From positions 1 through 8,572 of the forward strand of contig JABJMI010000850.1 in assembly GCA_018659505.1 (NCBI GenBank): a stretch of 8,572 nt of DNA. The letters are read 5' to 3'. Source of the stretch: Planctomicrobium sp. Lineage in GTDB: Bacteria; Planctomycetota; Planctomycetia; Planctomycetales; Planctomycetaceae. The translations under genes were made by a program, and so were the position numbers. The notes under the pieces are model-generated. The model worked only from the letters and a program-made list of their open reading frames with translations. It was not told where the DNA came from and did not search any database. This document shows, piece after piece, positions 7,729 through 8,572 of the stretch. Position 1 is the stretch's first letter. Each line of letters begins with the position of its first letter.

Positions 7729-7842
7729 GATGGATTCAGAGAGTTGATTGATTAGGGTGAGCACGCAAACAAATAGACTACAATCAGAAACTCATAATTG
7801 CGAATAACTGCCATGTCTCTTAATCAACTTGTTCAACCTTTT

Positions 7843-7856
7843 ATGACAATATGACA
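7843..7856. repeat. ATGACA direct repeat with 8-base period
   Basis: ATGACA occurs at 7843-7848 and again at 7851-7856, separated by AT. It sits in the AT-rich middle of the divergent region, where a regulator or sigma factor could bind. The repeat is short, so chance is possible. Confidence 0.3.
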
Positions 7857-7873
7857 TCATCACTGGCAGAGCA

Positions 7874-7886
7874 CGAGATGATCTCG
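7874..7886. promoter_or_regulatory. 13-base palindrome, candidate operator
   Basis: CGAGAT-G-ATCTCG is a perfect inverted repeat with 6-base arms around a single central base. It lies 81 bases upstream of the esterase start and about 146 bases upstream of the lactonase start. This form fits a dimeric repressor or activator site. The binding protein is unknown and no regulator gene is visible in the window. Confidence 0.35.
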
Positions 7887-7954
7887 CTAATGTGTATTGC
7901 CTGCCGTGTGACCTGTGTGGTCGCTGCTGACTGATTCCTTCTGACCCGCCTTTT

Positions 7955-7958
7955 GGAG
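7955..7958 (+). promoter_or_regulatory. Shine-Dalgarno site of the esterase gene
   Basis: GGAG lies 9 bases before the ATG at 7968 and supports that start, which is also the start of a good signal peptide. Confidence 0.6.
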
Positions 7959-7967
7959 ATTCATTCC

Positions 7968-8572
7968 ATGCGTTGCTTGCTGATTCTGTTAACGACTCTC
8001 TCCCTCAGTTCCACTTGTCCTGCCGAAGAACTTCAAACTCAACTCAATCTGTCTTATGGTCCTCATGCTCGTAACGTGCTTGATTTCTACCCAGCGAAGT
8101 CCGCGACTCCAACACCGGTTGTGCTCTATATTCATGGCGGCGGATGGCGTGGTGGTGACAAGAAAACGAATCCCAAAGCATTCCTGAGTAAAGGGATTTC
8201 GGTGATCGCGATTAACTATCGCTACGTACAGAACGGGGCAGAGGAAAACGTCGAACCTCCGGTTAAAGCTCCGCTGGGAGACGCTGCCCGAGCTTTACAG
8301 TTCATCCGTTCCAAAGCACAAGAGTGGAACCTTGATAAGACAAAAATTGGAGCAACAGGTGGTTCAGCTGGTGCTTGTACTTCCTTATGGCTTGCTTTTC
8401 ATGATGATTTGGCAGACCCAAATAGTGATGACCCCATCGCACGCGAATCAACACGCCTCTCTTGTGCAGCTGTCAACGGAGCACAGGTTTCTCTCGATCC
8501 CAAAGAGTTACGTGAATGGATGCCGAACTACGGTTATGGCGCCCACGCCTTCGGCTTAAAGAACTTTCAAAG
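7968..8572 (+). CDS. Secreted alpha/beta-hydrolase (esterase/lipase, HSL/BD-FAE-like), 3' truncated
   Basis: The frame is open from ATG 7968 to the window edge; 201 complete codons are visible and the stop lies outside. A short signal peptide covers about 1-19 (CLLILLTTLSLSS core, cleavage probably after CPA). It is followed by VVLYIHGGGWRGGD (51-64), where HGGGW (56-60) is the oxyanion-hole motif of the hormone-sensitive-lipase group. ISVIAINYRYV (77-87) is the next core strand of the fold. IGATGGSAGA (127-136) carries the G-x-S-x-G nucleophile elbow with Ser133 as the probable catalytic serine. The catalytic Asp and His would lie beyond the window. The likely reaction is hydrolysis of a carboxylic ester in the periplasm; the substrate cannot be read from the sequence. 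In planctomycetes such genes often sit among sulfatases or polysaccharide-degradation genes, but none is visible here. It is transcribed divergently from the lactonase gene. Confidence 0.9.
   Translation, partial: MRCLLILLTTLSLSSTCPAEELQTQLNLSYGPHARNVLDFYPAKSATPTPVVLYIHGGGWRGGDKKTNPKAFLSKGISVIAINYRYVQNGAEENVEPPVKAPLGDAARALQFIRSKAQEWNLDKTKIGATGGSAGACTSLWLAFHDDLADPNSDDPIARESTRLSCAAVNGAQVSLDPKELREWMPNYGYGAHAFGLKNFQ

Larger units (their letters stand above)
7729..7967. promoter_or_regulatory. Divergent intergenic region between lactonase and esterase genes
   Basis: These 239 bases must contain the start signals of both flanking genes. I find no convincing -35/-10 pair on either strand. It contains an ATGACA direct repeat, a 13-base palindrome and a Shine-Dalgarno site for the esterase, each listed separately. 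No small coding sequence or RNA gene is apparent. Confidence 0.5.

Noticed and set aside
7798..7857. Sigma-70-type promoters in the divergent region
   Set aside because: TTGCGA, TTGTTC and TATGAC hexamers occur, but no pair has both good matches and a 16-18 base spacing on either strand.
8010..8024. Lipoprotein signal in the esterase
   Set aside because: The Cys at residue 17 is preceded by Ser-Ser-Thr, which does not fit the lipobox; an ordinary cleavage after CPA fits better.
8332..8559. 75-codon open frame at the right end
   Set aside because: It is out of frame with the esterase gene, whose GGSAG motif is read through the same bases.
1..8572. Mobile element, CRISPR, toxin-antitoxin or defence genes
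   Set aside because: No transposase, integrase, terminal inverted repeats, regularly spaced repeats or small paired genes were found; every long gene is an envelope or periplasmic protein.

Overview
The window looks like chromosomal DNA of a planctomycete (phylum Planctomycetota). The strongest evidence is an adjacent gene pair that is characteristic of that phylum. The first gene encodes a large exported c-type cytochrome built from planctomycete-specific PSCyt/PSD domains (DUF1587/1595/1592/1588/1585). It is followed 16 bases later by a Tat-exported DUF1552 (HXXSHH) protein. Base composition appears close to balanced. No mobile element, CRISPR array, tRNA or rRNA was seen.

Layout. (1) Positions 1-2730, plus strand: the 3' part of a very large surface or periplasmic protein. 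It has four degenerate copies of a beta-rich module, a Gln-rich helical segment and one C-terminal membrane anchor; its start lies upstream of the window. (2) 2812-4968 and 4985-6331, plus strand: the cytochrome and DUF1552 pair, which is probably co-transcribed. (3) 6332-6465: a short gap between convergent genes that holds two stem-loops. (4) 6466-7728, minus strand: a secreted 7-bladed beta-propeller of the lactonase/YbhE family. (5) 7729-7967: a 239-base divergent intergenic region with a 13-base palindrome and a short direct repeat. (6) 7968 to the window end, plus strand: the 5' part of a secreted alpha/beta-hydrolase (esterase/lipase) with HGGGW and GGSAG motifs, cut off by the window edge.

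All five protein genes appear to encode exported or membrane-anchored products, so the window is about cell-envelope and periplasmic chemistry. The cytochrome and DUF1552 protein probably act together in an uncharacterised periplasmic redox process. The divergent lactonase-like propeller and esterase may share a control region and could act on related ester or lactone substrates; this is inferred only from context. The genes are mostly familiar planctomycete families. The least explained parts are the four-module anchored protein, the interrupted DUF1587 domain in the cytochrome, and the non-canonical HXXSHH motif. I do not see convincing evidence of a wholly new defence or mobile system.
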